Source: Actinocorallia herbida (GTDB lineage Bacteria; Actinomycetota; Actinomycetes; Streptosporangiales; Streptosporangiaceae). From it: DNA of 64,000 nt. The stretch covers positions 1,984,001 to 2,048,000 of the forward strand of contig NZ_RJKE01000001.1 in assembly GCF_003751225.1 (NCBI RefSeq). Reading direction: 5' to 3'. Below, piece after piece: positions 24,624 through 33,503 of this stretch. The notes below the pieces were generated by a model. It was given only the letters and a program-made list of their open reading frames with translations, was not told the origin of the DNA and did not search any database. The translations under genes and the position numbers were made by a program. The stretch's first letter is position 1; each line of letters begins with the position of its first letter.

Positions 24624-25664
24624 ATGAGGCTCATGCAAGCGGCGGCCGGGACCGGCCTGCGGGACCACCGGGACCTGGTCGGTCCGGCGGGCGAGCTCAC
24701 GCTCGCCGAGGTCGAGCGGTCCGGCCTGCGGGGACGGGGCGGCCGGTGGGCGCCCGCGGCGGCCCGGTTGAGGGCCGTCCGGCACTGCCACACCGTGGTG
24801 GTGAACGGCATGGAGGGCGACCCGCTGTCGGAGAAGGACACCTGGCTGCTCCAGCACGCCCCGCACCTCGTCGCGGACGGGGCCGTGGCCGTCGCCCGGA
24901 TGCTGGGCGCGCGGGAGATCACGGTCGCCGTCCCCGAGGGCATCGACGGCCTCGGCGCGCTCCTCAAGGAGGCGTTCGCCGGACGGGACGGGCACGAACC
25001 GCCCGTCCAGGTCGCGGAGAACCGCGGGGGCTACTTCGCGGGTGAGGACACCGCCCTGGTGAGCGCCCTGCGCGGCGGACCCGCGGTCCCGACGGCCTTC
25101 CTGCCGTCGGACGAGGGGTGGTTCGTCGGCAACGCCGAGACCCTGGCCCAGCTCGCCCTGATCGCCCGGCACGGCGCCGCCTGGTTCCGCGGCCAGGGCA
25201 CCGCCGCCGCGCCCGGCACCATGCTGGTGACGCTGACCGGCGCGGTCCCGCACCCCGGCGTCCACGAGGTTCCGGTCGGCACCCCGCTGGCCAGGCTCGC
25301 CCATCCGGCGGGTCCGGTCCTGCTCGGCGGGCACCGCGGCCTGTGGCTGCCCGGCGAGGCCGCCAGGAACGTCAACCTCGACCCCGACGTCACCCCGTGC
25401 GAGGCGGCCACCGTCACCGTCCTGCCCGCCGGGGCCCCGGTCCTGGAGCGCACCCGCGAGATGACCGAGTGGCTGAAGGCCCAGGGCGCCTCCGACGCGG
25501 GCACCGCCCGCCTGGTCGCCAGCGCGCTGAGCGTCTCGGCGGCCGAGTCCGCCCGCGCCCGCCGCCTCGTGCGGGCCCACGACGACGCGCCTTCGGTCTT
25601 CCCGCAGTCCGGCCCGATCGACTCGATCGTCTTCGGACCCGCATCCTTCCTTCCGGCCGCGTAA
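24624..25664 (+). CDS. NuoF-like flavoprotein lacking the Fe-S cysteine cluster
   Basis: The product has 346 residues from ATG 24624 (GGGAGGG upstream). SGLRGRGGRWAPAAARL, VVVNGMEGDPLSEKDTWLL and NRGGYFAGEDTALVSALRGG follow the FMN- and NADH-binding parts of the complex I 51-kDa subunit, then an SLBB-like segment (GTMLVTLTGAVPHPGVHEVP). The C-terminal region lacks the CxxCxxC...C motif that binds the N3 cluster; only isolated cysteines remain. It stands alone with no other nuo gene. A flavin-dependent electron-transfer role is probable, but the partner is unknown. Confidence 0.8.
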   Translation: MRLMQAAAGTGLRDHRDLVGPAGELTLAEVERSGLRGRGGRWAPAAARLRAVRHCHTVVVNGMEGDPLSEKDTWLLQHAPHLVADGAVAVARMLGAREITVAVPEGIDGLGALLKEAFAGRDGHEPPVQVAENRGGYFAGEDTALVSALRGGPAVPTAFLPSDEGWFVGNAETLAQLALIARHGAAWFRGQGTAAAPGTMLVTLTGAVPHPGVHEVPVGTPLARLAHPAGPVLLGGHRGLWLPGEAARNVNLDPDVTPCEAATVTVLPAGAPVLERTREMTEWLKAQGASDAGTARLVASALSVSAAESARARRLVRAHDDAPSVFPQSGPIDSIVFGPASFLPAA

Positions 25665-25806
25665 CCGGAAGGATCCCACGGACGGCCCCGCTCCTCGCGC
25701 GAGCGGCAAGGCCCGCCACGCCGGCCATCCCACTCTCCGGCGCGGCAGGGCGGAGCGGGGCGTTCGTCCGCAAGACTCCGGCCGTAAGGAGTTCCGGCCG
25801 GAACCC

Positions 25807-25848
25807 GGCGTTCCCGGTGGCAGCCCGATCCACCGGGAACGCCTTTTT
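25807..25848 (+). terminator. Rho-independent terminator
   Basis: A 14-bp stem, GGCGTTCCCGGTGG (25807-25820) with its complement at 25830-25843, is followed directly by TTTTT. It lies between the NuoF-like gene and the convergent ketosynthase gene and is oriented for the plus strand. Confidence 0.9.
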
Positions 25849-25871
25849 GGTGCGCGTCTTCTCCCGGGGCG

Positions 25872-27098
25872 TCAGGCGGGGCGGAAGACGAGGGAGGCGC
25901 TGTGGCCGCCGAAGCCGAAGGAGTTGGAGAGGACGGGGGCGGGCGCGATGCCGCGGGGGGCGGTGTGGACGACGTCGATGGAGGTGGCGTCGGGGCCGCC
26001 GGTGAAGTTCGCGGTGGGCGGGACGGTGCCGCGGGAGGCGGCGAGGAGGGCGAAGATCGCCTCCACGGCGCCGCCGGAGCCCAGGAGGTGGCCGGTGACG
26101 CCCTTGGTGGCGGTGACCGGGGGGGATCCGGCGGGGAAGCAGGCGGCGATCGCGCGGGCCTCGGCCCTGTCGTTGTAGGTGGTCGCGGTCGCGTGCGCGT
26201 TGACGTGGCCGACCTCCTCGGGACGCACCCCGGCGTCGGCGAGGGCCGCGCGCATCGTGCGGGCCGCCACCCTGCCGTCGTCCAGGGGCTGCACGATGTG
26301 GCCCGCGTCGGCGCCCGCCGCGTACCCGGCGAGCTCCCCGTGGATCCGGGCGCCGCGCGCGACGGCGAGGTCCATCCGCTCCAGCATGAGGAACGCCGCG
26401 GCCTCGGCCATGACGAACCCGTCGCGGTCCCGGTCGAACGGGCGGGACGCCTCGTGCGGGGCGTCGGCACGGCGCGACAGGGCGTTGATCCTGGCGAAGG
26501 CGGCGACCGCGAAGGGGCTGAGCATCGCCTCGACCCCGCCCGCGACCGCCGCGTCGACCCTGCCGTACCGGATCGCCGTCATCGCCTCGCCCAGCGCGAC
26601 CGCGGCGCTCGCGCACGCGCACGAGAACGTCAGGCACGGGCCCTGGAGCCCGTGCCTGATGGAGATCCGCGCGGCGGTGGCGTTCGGCATGATCATCGGC
26701 ACCGACGCGACGGGCAGCCTCTCGCGGGGAAGGGCGCCGAGGTCGGAGATATAGGACGTGTGGGCGCCTCCGGTGCCGACGAAGACCCCGGTGCGCGGGT
26801 CTCCCTCGTCGTCCTCGGGCCGGAGGTCGGGCAGGCCCGCGTCCGTGCGGGCGTCGGCCGCGGCGGCGACGGCGAGCCGGGTCGGCCGGTCCAGATGGCG
26901 CTGGCGGGCGCGGGGGAAGTAGGCGTCGGGGTCGAAGCCGGTGACGGCGCACCCGAACGTCACGGGGACCGCGGCCTCCAGGAGCGCGGGCAGGTGGACC
27001 GCGGTGCCCTTGCCCGCGAGGACTGTGGCGAAGGCGTCTTCCGGGGTGTTGCCGGCCGGGCTTTTGAGGCCCATTCCGGTGACGGCGACACGGTGCAC
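25872..27098 (-). CDS. Beta-ketoacyl synthase (KAS I/II type)
   Basis: The protein has 408 residues with the thiolase fold of FabF-like condensing enzymes: active Cys about 162 in SCACAS, His in VNAHATATTYND and His in KGVTGHLLGSGG. FGFGGHSASLVF ends the fold. The Cys context is SCACAS rather than the common TACAS, which sets it slightly apart. It condenses an acyl chain with malonyl-ACP. It is transcribed alone and is not beside an ACP or a chain-length factor, so it could serve a specialised fatty acid or an orphan polyketide step. Confidence 0.88.
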   Translation of the reverse strand: MHRVAVTGMGLKSPAGNTPEDAFATVLAGKGTAVHLPALLEAAVPVTFGCAVTGFDPDAYFPRARQRHLDRPTRLAVAAAADARTDAGLPDLRPEDDEGDPRTGVFVGTGGAHTSYISDLGALPRERLPVASVPMIMPNATAARISIRHGLQGPCLTFSCACASAAVALGEAMTAIRYGRVDAAVAGGVEAMLSPFAVAAFARINALSRRADAPHEASRPFDRDRDGFVMAEAAAFLMLERMDLAVARGARIHGELAGYAAGADAGHIVQPLDDGRVAARTMRAALADAGVRPEEVGHVNAHATATTYNDRAEARAIAACFPAGSPPVTATKGVTGHLLGSGGAVEAIFALLAASRGTVPPTANFTGGPDATSIDVVHTAPRGIAPAPVLSNSFGFGGHSASLVFRPA

Positions 27099-27322
27099 GG
27101 CGGCCTCCTGGGGGGATAGGGCCGGAAAGTACCATGCGCTCCTTCTGGGCTTCGTTTGGTTTCCATGACAGAAATCGCGGATACGTCTGTCATGCCGTGA
27201 TAAAAACCGTCGGGGAGGGGCGGCCCCACCGGATCCGGCCGAGCCGCCCGGGTCGGGCGAAGTCCCGGCGCCGAGTGCGCTTCCTGCCTAGGCTTGCGTT
27301 AGGCGGAAGGAGGGGACGCACC

Positions 27323-28111
27323 ATGACCGACCACAAGGATCACCGCGATCCTTACGCCGAACGCAACGAGAAGCTCGTCCGGGACCGCATCCCCGAGCTG
27401 ATCCGGGCCTCCGGCGGGCGGCCCGACATCCGCACCGCCGACCCCTCCGAGATCCGGCGGCTCCTGCTGGCCAAGCTCTGGGAGGAGGCCGACGAGTTCT
27501 CCGCGGAACCCTCCGCCGAGGAACTCGCCGACGTCCTCGAGGTCGTGCGCGCCCTCGCCGACGGCATCGGCTGCGACCCGGTCGAGCTGGAACGCGTCCG
27601 CGCTGCCAAGGCCGCCGCCCGAGGGGGATTCGCCGAGGGCCTCGTCCTCCGGGGCATCGCGGGGGCGGAGCGCCCCAGGGTGATCAAGGCCCGGGCGCTG
27701 CTCCTGGAGCAGGACTCCCTCGTCCTGTTCCGCCGTACGAGGCCGGGAAGGATCCCGTACTACACGACCCCGGGCGGCGGCGTGGAGGACTTCGACGCCG
27801 ACATCGAAGCCGGGCTGCGCAGGGAGCTCATGGAGGAGCTGGGCGCCACCGCGGGACCCGTCAAACCGGTCTACACCTTCTCCGAGCACCGCCCGCACGC
27901 CACCTACGTGCACCACTTCTTCGTCTGCCGCCTCACCTCGATGGACCTCGCGCTGCGGTCCGGGCCGGAGTTCGCCGACCCGACGCGCGGCGGCTACGAC
28001 GTCGAACGGCTCCCGTGCCGGAGCGCGTCCTTCACCGGACTGCCCCTGTGGCCGCGGGAGCTGCGCGACTTCCTCATCGAATCGGCCGAGACGCTGCCCT
28101 CGCTCGTCTGA
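27323..28111 (+). CDS. MazG-like NTP pyrophosphohydrolase fused to NUDIX domain
   Basis: The product has 262 residues and two parts. The N-terminal 100 or so (EKLVRDRIPELIRASG, then LWEEADEF and EELADVLEVV) match the PRA-PH/MazG-like all-alpha pyrophosphohydrolases, with acidic residues E-E-D/E-D for metal. The C-terminal part is a NUDIX domain with TPGGGVE and RELMEELGA. Both domains hydrolyse nucleotide pyrophosphate bonds, so this looks like a house-cleaning enzyme for non-canonical NTPs. Start ATG 27323 has GGAGGGG upstream. It is a single-gene unit. Confidence 0.85.
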   Translation: MTDHKDHRDPYAERNEKLVRDRIPELIRASGGRPDIRTADPSEIRRLLLAKLWEEADEFSAEPSAEELADVLEVVRALADGIGCDPVELERVRAAKAAARGGFAEGLVLRGIAGAERPRVIKARALLLEQDSLVLFRRTRPGRIPYYTTPGGGVEDFDADIEAGLRRELMEELGATAGPVKPVYTFSEHRPHATYVHHFFVCRLTSMDLALRSGPEFADPTRGGYDVERLPCRSASFTGLPLWPRELRDFLIESAETLPSLV

Positions 28112-28115
28112 GGGC

Positions 28116-29162
28116 CTACCGGGGCCGCCAGCCCTGTCCCGCGTGCTCGTCGAGGCCGGGCGCGGGTCCGGCCGGACCCGCCGACGTCCCGGGCACCAGC
28201 GACCCGGTCCCCGGCGCCCCGGTGGCGTCCGCCGCGATGACGCCCCTGGCCTGGAAGTGCGGATGGCCGAGCATCCGCGCACGGTCGAGGACGGCGCTCG
28301 CCGGGGCGCCCGCCTTCGTCAGCCGTTCGAGCGCGGTGTCCCGGGGGAGGGCCTTGAGGGCCTGCCTTATCTGGTCGTCCAGCTCCCGTACACGGGAGAG
28401 ACGGGCCCCGAAAGGCTCTTCGGCGAGGGCGGACAGCCCCAGGGCCGTGCAGGTGGCCCGCCACAGGTGGTCCTCCGACACGACGCCCAAGGCGACGCGC
28501 AGCCCGTCGGCACAGGTGTAGACGCCGTAGCCCGCGACGGGGCCGATGCCGTCACCCCCGGGAAGGGCGGGCGGGGCGGTGGACACCCAGTGGGCGAGGG
28601 TGTCGGCGAGGCCGATGTCCAGGTGGGCGCCTTCGCTCGTCTTCGCCGCGCGCAGGCAGGCCGCGGTGAGGGCGAACGCCGCAGTGGTCGCCGCCGCCAT
28701 GTCGGCGAGCGGGAGGTCCACCGCGTCCGGCGGGAGGCCGCCGGGCGGGAGCGCGGCCGCCGTCGCCCGATAGTTCACGTCGTGGCCCGGCACCCCCGCG
28801 AGCGGGCCCGTCTCCCCGTAGCCGGTGAGCGCGCACGTCACGAGGGAGGGGCGGGCGGCCCGCAGCCGCGCGGACCCGATCCCGAGCCGCTCCGCGACGC
28901 CGGGCCGGAACCCGGTCACCACCGCGTCGGCCTCGGCCGCCAGCTCCAGGAAGCGGGCCAGCCCTTCGGGGTCCTTCAGATCGAGCACGATCCCGCGCTT
29001 GCCCGCGTTGAGCGGCCCGAAATGCCCTGCGAACGCCCGCATCGGCTCCCCGCCGGGCGGTTCCACCTTGAGCACGTCGGCCCCCATCCCCGCGAGCAGC
29101 AGGGTCGCGTAGGGGCCGGGCCGCCACATCGTCAGGTCGAGCACCCGCAGACCGTCGAGCAT
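28116..29162 (-). CDS. CoA-transferase family III protein, alpha-methylacyl-CoA racemase-like
   Basis: The protein has 348 residues. RVLDLTMWRPGPYATLLLAGMGADVLKVEPPGGEP-like text opens the CaiB/BaiF fold, then NAGKRGIVLDLKDPEG. GYGETGPLAGVPGHDVNYRA carries the His-Asp of the racemase subgroup, and PLADMAAATTAAF supplies a second conserved Asp. It probably epimerises or moves CoA on a branched acyl chain. The start at 29162 fits the family N-terminus. A TetR-type half-site pair lies just upstream. Confidence 0.85.
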   Translation of the reverse strand: MLDGLRVLDLTMWRPGPYATLLLAGMGADVLKVEPPGGEPMRAFAGHFGPLNAGKRGIVLDLKDPEGLARFLELAAEADAVVTGFRPGVAERLGIGSARLRAARPSLVTCALTGYGETGPLAGVPGHDVNYRATAAALPPGGLPPDAVDLPLADMAAATTAAFALTAACLRAAKTSEGAHLDIGLADTLAHWVSTAPPALPGGDGIGPVAGYGVYTCADGLRVALGVVSEDHLWRATCTALGLSALAEEPFGARLSRVRELDDQIRQALKALPRDTALERLTKAGAPASAVLDRARMLGHPHFQARGVIAADATGAPGTGSLVPGTSAGPAGPAPGLDEHAGQGWRPR

Positions 29163-29176
29163 GCCCGGCAGTCTAA

Positions 29177-29190
29177 CAAGCGAGCGCTTG
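29177..29190. promoter_or_regulatory. Candidate TetR-family operator upstream of the racemase-like gene
   Basis: CAAGCG-AG-CGCTTG, 15 bases upstream of the CoA-transferase start, has perfect 6-bp arms and resembles sites of TetR-family acyl-CoA regulators (KstR2/FadR-like CAAG...CTTG). No such regulator gene is in the window. Binding is inferred. Confidence 0.5.
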
Positions 29191-29227
29191 GTTGACAGCC
29201 TCGGCGGTCCCGCGAGATCCGGGGTTG

Positions 29228-29247
29228 GCAAAGTGATATCACTTTGC
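29228..29247. promoter_or_regulatory. Perfect 20-bp palindrome upstream of the SPFH operon
   Basis: GCAAAGTGATATCACTTTGC is a perfect palindrome in an otherwise GC-rich region, 37 bases before the SPFH start. It probably overlaps the promoter. The second gene of the operon encodes a ribbon-helix-helix protein, which is the obvious candidate to bind it (inference). Confidence 0.8.
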
Positions 29248-29283
29248 TAACTTGGAGACATCGCCCCAGAGCAAGGAGCACCC

Positions 29284-30186
29284 ATGAGCGAGACCTTGAT
29301 GCCCACCCCCCAGATCCGGGAGAGGATCGCCCGCGGGGCCTCCGGCTGGCCCGTCCTCGGCCTCTGCCTGCTCGGCCTCCTCGCCGGTACCGCGGCCGTC
29401 ATCGGCGGGATCGTCGCGGGCGGCGCGGCCGGCGTCGCCCTCATCGTCGTCGGGATCCTCGTGGCCCTCGCGGGCCTCCTCTACATGTGCGGGCTCACCG
29501 CGGTCGCCCCCGGCGAGGCCCGCGTCATCACCCTCCTCGGCCGCTACACCGGCACCGTCCGCACCGACGGCCTGCGCTGGGTCAACCCCCTCACCGACCG
29601 GCGCCGCGTCTCGACCAGGATCCGCAACCACGAGACCGACGTGCTCAAGGTCAACGACGCCGACGGCAACCCGATCGAGATCGCCGCCGTCGTCGTCTGG
29701 CAGGTCAAGGACACCGCCCGCGCCGTCTTCGAGGTCGACGACTTCGTGGAGTTCGTCGCCATCCAGACCGAGACCGCGGTCCGGCACATCGCCAACAGCT
29801 ACCCCTACGACACCCACGACACCGGCCTGTCCCTCCGCGACAACGCCGACGAGATCACCGAGCGGCTGTCCACCGAGATCGGCCTCCGGGTCGACGCCGC
29901 GGGCGTGGAGATCATCGAGTCGCGCCTGACCCGCCTCGCCTACGCCCCCGAGATCGCCCAGGCGATGCTCCGCCGCCAGCAGGCGTCGGCCATCGTCGCG
30001 GCCCGCAGCAAGATCGTCGAGGGCGCGGTGGGCATGGTCGAGATGGCGCTCAACCGCCTCACCGACGACGGCATCGTCGACCTGGACGAGGAGCGCAAGG
30101 CGGCCATGGTCTCCAACCTCCTCGTGGTCCTGTGCGGCGACCGGGACGCCCAGCCGGTCGTGAACACCGGAACCCTCTACGCCTAG
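29284..30186 (+). CDS. SPFH/band 7 membrane protein
   Basis: The protein has 300 residues with two adjacent membrane segments (about 23-70, with the second running into LYMCGLTAV), then an SPFH domain: [52 protein letters not shown] and [20 protein letters not shown]. Such proteins form membrane scaffold rings. AAGGAG precedes the ATG. The next two genes follow with a 4-base gap and a 4-base overlap, so SPFH, RHH and GPP34 proteins are made together. Confidence 0.9.
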   Translation: MSETLMPTPQIRERIARGASGWPVLGLCLLGLLAGTAAVIGGIVAGGAAGVALIVVGILVALAGLLYMCGLTAVAPGEARVITLLGRYTGTVRTDGLRWVNPLTDRRRVSTRIRNHETDVLKVNDADGNPIEIAAVVVWQVKDTARAVFEVDDFVEFVAIQTETAVRHIANSYPYDTHDTGLSLRDNADEITERLSTEIGLRVDAAGVEIIESRLTRLAYAPEIAQAMLRRQQASAIVAARSKIVEGAVGMVEMALNRLTDDGIVDLDEERKAAMVSNLLVVLCGDRDAQPVVNTGTLYA

Positions 30187-30190
30187 TCCC

Positions 30191-30469
30191 ATGGCCGTGG
30201 AACGCAAGAAGCTCCTGCTGCGGCTCGACCCGGCGGTGCACGACGCCCTGGCCCGCTGGGCCGGGGAGGATCTGCGCAGCACCAACGCGCAGATCGAGTT
30301 CCTGCTCCGCCGGGCGCTGGCCGAAGCCGGGCGGCTGCCTTCCGGGGTCTCCCGGATCCGCCGCCCCGGCCGGCCCTCCAGAGCCGCGCAGGACGAAGAA
30401 GAGCCGACCACCGGGCCGGCCGAGACAGCCTCCCCAGACGATCCCCCCGACCAGGAGGAGAAGCCGTGA
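30191..30469 (+). CDS. Ribbon-helix-helix DNA-binding protein
   Basis: The product has 92 residues. KLLLRLDPAVHDALARWAGE, followed by NAQIEFLLRRALAEAG, is the Arc/CopG-type fold (one strand, two helices). The C-terminal half is acidic and disordered (DEEEPTTGPAE). It starts four bases after the SPFH stop and has no separate ribosome site, so it depends on coupling. Autoregulation through the palindrome at 29228-29247 is likely but not shown. Confidence 0.82.
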   Translation: MAVERKKLLLRLDPAVHDALARWAGEDLRSTNAQIEFLLRRALAEAGRLPSGVSRIRRPGRPSRAAQDEEEPTTGPAETASPDDPPDQEEKP

Positions 30470-31095
30470 AGCAGCCCGAAAGCCTTCCGCAGCGGATGTA
30501 CCTGCTCGCCCTCGACCCGGCCACGGGCAGGACCGTGTCCAAGTCCTACCTGCGGCCCCTGGTGCGGTCCGCGGCCCTCACCGAGCTCTACCTCTCCGGC
30601 CACCTCCGCGACGAGTCGGGCAGGCCCGCCGTCGAGGTGGCCGGCCCGTGCGGCGACCCGGTCCTCGCCGGGATCCTCGAGGAGATCGGCGCGGGCCGTC
30701 CCCGCAAGTGGCAGCACTGGGTGGGCCGCAGGGGCAAGGAGTCCGCCGACGCGGTCCTCGACCAGCTCGTCCAGGGCGGCCTGCTCAAGGCCGAGTCCCG
30801 CAAGGTGCTCGGGCTCTTCCCGACGACCCGGCACACCCTGCGCGACCCCCGGGTCCGCACCCGGCTCGTGTCCATCGTCGCGGCGGTCCTGCGCGACCCC
30901 GTCGGCCGCGTCGACCCCGCCGACGCCGCGCTCGTCTCGCTCTCGGTCCTCGGCCGCCTGCACAAGGTCGTCCCGAAGGCCAAGCACAAGGAGCACAAGC
31001 AGAAGATCAAGGCCCTCACCGAGGTCACCGGCCCCGCGGCCCCCGCTCTGAAGAAGACCCTCGACAGCCAGGACGCCGCGGTGGCGGCGGGCTGA
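30466..31095 (+). CDS. GPP34 (GOLPH3-like) phosphoinositide-binding-family protein
   Basis: The protein has 209 residues from GTG 30466 (GTGA overlap with the RHH gene). It is all-helical, with MYLLALDPATGRTV, VRSAALTELYLSGHL and RKVLGLFPTTRHTLRDP in the order seen in bacterial GPP34 proteins. A basic hairpin (KAKHKEHKQKIK) near the end may face membranes. GPP34 relatives bind anionic lipid head groups. Its pairing with an SPFH membrane scaffold suggests a membrane-domain function. No enzymatic residues are visible. Confidence 0.85.
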   Translation: MKQPESLPQRMYLLALDPATGRTVSKSYLRPLVRSAALTELYLSGHLRDESGRPAVEVAGPCGDPVLAGILEEIGAGRPRKWQHWVGRRGKESADAVLDQLVQGGLLKAESRKVLGLFPTTRHTLRDPRVRTRLVSIVAAVLRDPVGRVDPADAALVSLSVLGRLHKVVPKAKHKEHKQKIKALTEVTGPAAPALKKTLDSQDAAVAAG

Positions 31096-31121
31096 CCGCG
31101 CCCTCCGCTCCGCCCCGCGCG

Positions 31122-31157
31122 AAGGCGCCGCCCTCCTCACGGAGCGCGGCGCCTTTT
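31122..31157 (+). terminator. Rho-independent terminator after the SPFH operon
   Basis: GGCGCCGC (31124-31131) pairs with GCGGCGCC (31146-31153), with AA/TT extending the stem, and TTTT follows. It ends the SPFH-RHH-GPP34 transcript and may also serve the convergent phzF-like gene. Confidence 0.85.
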
Positions 31158-31177
31158 CGCCGACGTGGCGGGCGGGT

Positions 31178-32041
31178 TCAGCCGTCGATGGGGATCGCGC
31201 CGCCTGTGACGGTGACGCCGCCCCGCGCGGGGACGTCGACCACCAGCACGCTGGGCCGGCCCACGTGGGCGCCCTGCCGGATGACGACGCGGTCGCCCGG
31301 CTCGGCCCGGCCGATCGCGCGGAGGTACGCGCCGGTGGAGGCGGCGGCCGAACCCGTCGCCGGGTCCTCGGTGATGCGGCCGACGGGGAAGAGGTTCCGC
31401 GCCTCGTACTCGTGCGGGCCGCGGACGCTGAGCACGGTGACGGTGCCCGTCCAGCCGCGCTCGCGCATCAGCCGCGCCACCTCGCGCGGCGCGAAGCGGA
31501 ACTGGTGGAAGAGCCCGCGGTCCTTCAGGACCAGCATCGGATGCCAGTTCCCGGCGAAGGACTCCAGGGGCGGGAACGCGGGGTCAAGGTCGTCGGGCGC
31601 CAGACCGAGCAGGCCGAGCAGTTCCCGCAGCGGCGCGCCGCCGAACGGACGGGTCCGGGTGTCCACGCTCGTGAAGGACACCGAGACGGTTCCCGCGGCG
31701 TCCGCCACGGTGTCGAGGGCGACCTCCCCGGCCGCGGTGCCGAACACGTAGGCCCCCGGGCCCGTCCGCGCCGCCAGGGCCGCCGCCAGCGCCACCGTCG
31801 CGTGCCCGCAGAACGGCACCTCGGCGGCGGGGGAGAAGTACCGCACCCCGAACCGCGCGGGTCCGGCCGGGTCCCGCGCGCCCTCCTCGGTGACGAACGC
31901 GGTCTCGGAGTACCCGACCTCCCGCGCGATCTCCAGCATCTCCCGCTCGCCGAGCCCGGCGGCGTCGAGCACGACCCCCGCGGGATTCCCGCCCTCCGGG
32001 CCGTCCGCGAACGCGCTGTACCGCAGCACCTCTGTCCTCAT
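31178..32041 (-). CDS. PhzF-family epimerase/isomerase
   Basis: The protein has 287 residues with the two-domain PhzF fold. GNPAGVVL, then GYSETAFV with the catalytic Glu, RYFSPAAEVPFCGHATVAL, and EDPATGSAAAS at the second lobe are all present. Members isomerise small acids such as the phenazine precursor DHHA; most relatives have unknown substrates. No phenazine genes are nearby. The start at 32041 is the first ATG in the homologous region. The 318 bases to the next gene hold only promoter-like AT-rich sequence near 32262-32275 and the following ribosome site. Confidence 0.88.
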   Translation of the reverse strand: MRTEVLRYSAFADGPEGGNPAGVVLDAAGLGEREMLEIAREVGYSETAFVTEEGARDPAGPARFGVRYFSPAAEVPFCGHATVALAAALAARTGPGAYVFGTAAGEVALDTVADAAGTVSVSFTSVDTRTRPFGGAPLRELLGLLGLAPDDLDPAFPPLESFAGNWHPMLVLKDRGLFHQFRFAPREVARLMRERGWTGTVTVLSVRGPHEYEARNLFPVGRITEDPATGSAAASTGAYLRAIGRAEPGDRVVIRQGAHVGRPSVLVVDVPARGGVTVTGGAIPIDG

Positions 32042-32360
32042 ACGGGGTGCAACGCGGCATCCGGGCCCGGCTGTTCCAGGGCGTTCCGCCGTCGGGCGCG
32101 CCCCCGGCAGGCCCCGTCCCCGGACGCGCTGTGAGAAATCCACACGACGGACGCGGGAAGGAAGACGCCCACGGTCCGGGTTCCGTGATCTCCCCGCCCC
32201 GACGGGTCCACGGGTCCATGTCCACGCCTCGGCCGAGGGCCCCGCCCGGGGGCATGGTTGTGACTAATTAACAGGACGGACACGGCAGGAAGTGTGAATC
32301 AGCAACATTCGGGCGTGATCGTCTACTCCGTCGCCGAACCGCACCCAAGGAGGTGAGGCC

Positions 32361-33503
32361 ATGGATCGCGACGCGGTCACCCGACTGATCCGCCGGATCG
32401 GCATGCCCGTCCTGGCCGTCGTGCTCGCCCTCGGCATCGGGGGCGGACTCGTCGCCACGCTGGGGCACTCGCCGTTGACGGCGGCGAGCACCGTCATCGA
32501 CGCGGGATTCAGCTGCGGGGCGGAGTACTGCAACCTCGGCGGGACGCTCGCGCTGGCCGGGCCGATCATCCTGTGCGCGCTCGGCGCGGTCGTCTCGCTG
32601 CGCAGCGGGCTGTTCAGCATCGGGCAGGAAGGCCAGTACGCGCTGGGCGGGCTCGCCGCAGCGGTCGCGGGCTCGGCGCTGTCCCTGCCAGGAGGGCTGC
32701 ACCCCGTGGTCGCGCTGGGCGCGGCGGTCCTCGTCGGTGCCGCGTGGGGGGCGATCCCCGCGCTGCTCAAGGTCTTCCTCGGCGTCAACGAGCTGATCAT
32801 CACCATCGTGCTCAACGCGATGGCCGGGCTGCTGCTCGACTTCCTGGTGAACCACCCGCTCAGGGCCGAGGCCTCCACGGTCGGCTACACGCGGCCGGTC
32901 GACGCCTCGGCGCGGCTGCCGGTCTTCGACCCGTCGACCAAGTTCGGGCTCGGGTTCGTCATCGCGGTCCTCGCGTGCGCCGCCGTGTGGTTCTTCCTCA
33001 GCCGCACCACGACCGGCTACGAGCAGCGGATGTCGGGGGAGGCGACCGCCTTCGCGCGCTACTCGGGCATGTCGAGCACCGCGAGCGTGCTGCGCGCCGG
33101 GCTGATCGGCGGCGCGCTCGCCGGACTGGGCGGCGGCGTCCAGGTGCTCGGCACCAACTACCGCGTCATCGAGGGGTTCGCCGACGGCACGGGCTTCACC
33201 GGCCTGACCGCCGCGATCCTCGGCGGGACCACCGCGCTCGGCGCGGGCCTGGCCGGCGTGCTGTACGCGGGCATCACGGTCGGCGCGGTGAACGGGCTCC
33301 AGATCGTGCTCGGCGTGCCCCGCGAGATCGGCTCCACCACGCTGGCGCTGATGATCGTCCTGGTCGCGCTCCAGGCGCCGCTGCTCGCCAGGTTCGAGGC
33401 CGCGATCAACCGCCGCCGCGCGGGCGGACGGCGCGGCGACCCCCCCGACGACCCCGGGAGCCCCCTGACGACGGCACGGGAGACGGCGGAGGCCGCGCCA
33501 TGA
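32361..33503 (+). CDS. ABC transporter permease 1 (nucleoside/simple-sugar, NupP type)
   Basis: The product has 380 residues with about ten membrane segments. GLFSIGQEGQYALGG and NELIITIVLNAMAGLLLDFL are signatures of the BPD_transp_2 permeases used with BMP lipoproteins. A strong AAGGAGGTGAGG precedes the ATG, the first of an eight-gene operon. The C-terminal tail is long and acidic/polar. It should form a heterodimeric channel with the next gene. Confidence 0.9.
   Translation: MDRDAVTRLIRRIGMPVLAVVLALGIGGGLVATLGHSPLTAASTVIDAGFSCGAEYCNLGGTLALAGPIILCALGAVVSLRSGLFSIGQEGQYALGGLAAAVAGSALSLPGGLHPVVALGAAVLVGAAWGAIPALLKVFLGVNELIITIVLNAMAGLLLDFLVNHPLRAEASTVGYTRPVDASARLPVFDPSTKFGLGFVIAVLACAAVWFFLSRTTTGYEQRMSGEATAFARYSGMSSTASVLRAGLIGGALAGLGGGVQVLGTNYRVIEGFADGTGFTGLTAAILGGTTALGAGLAGVLYAGITVGAVNGLQIVLGVPREIGSTTLALMIVLVALQAPLLARFEAAINRRRAGGRRGDPPDDPGSPLTTARETAEAAP

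Noticed and set aside
29239-31140. 633-codon minus-strand frame
   Set aside because: Antisense shadow of the SPFH-RHH-GPP34 operon.
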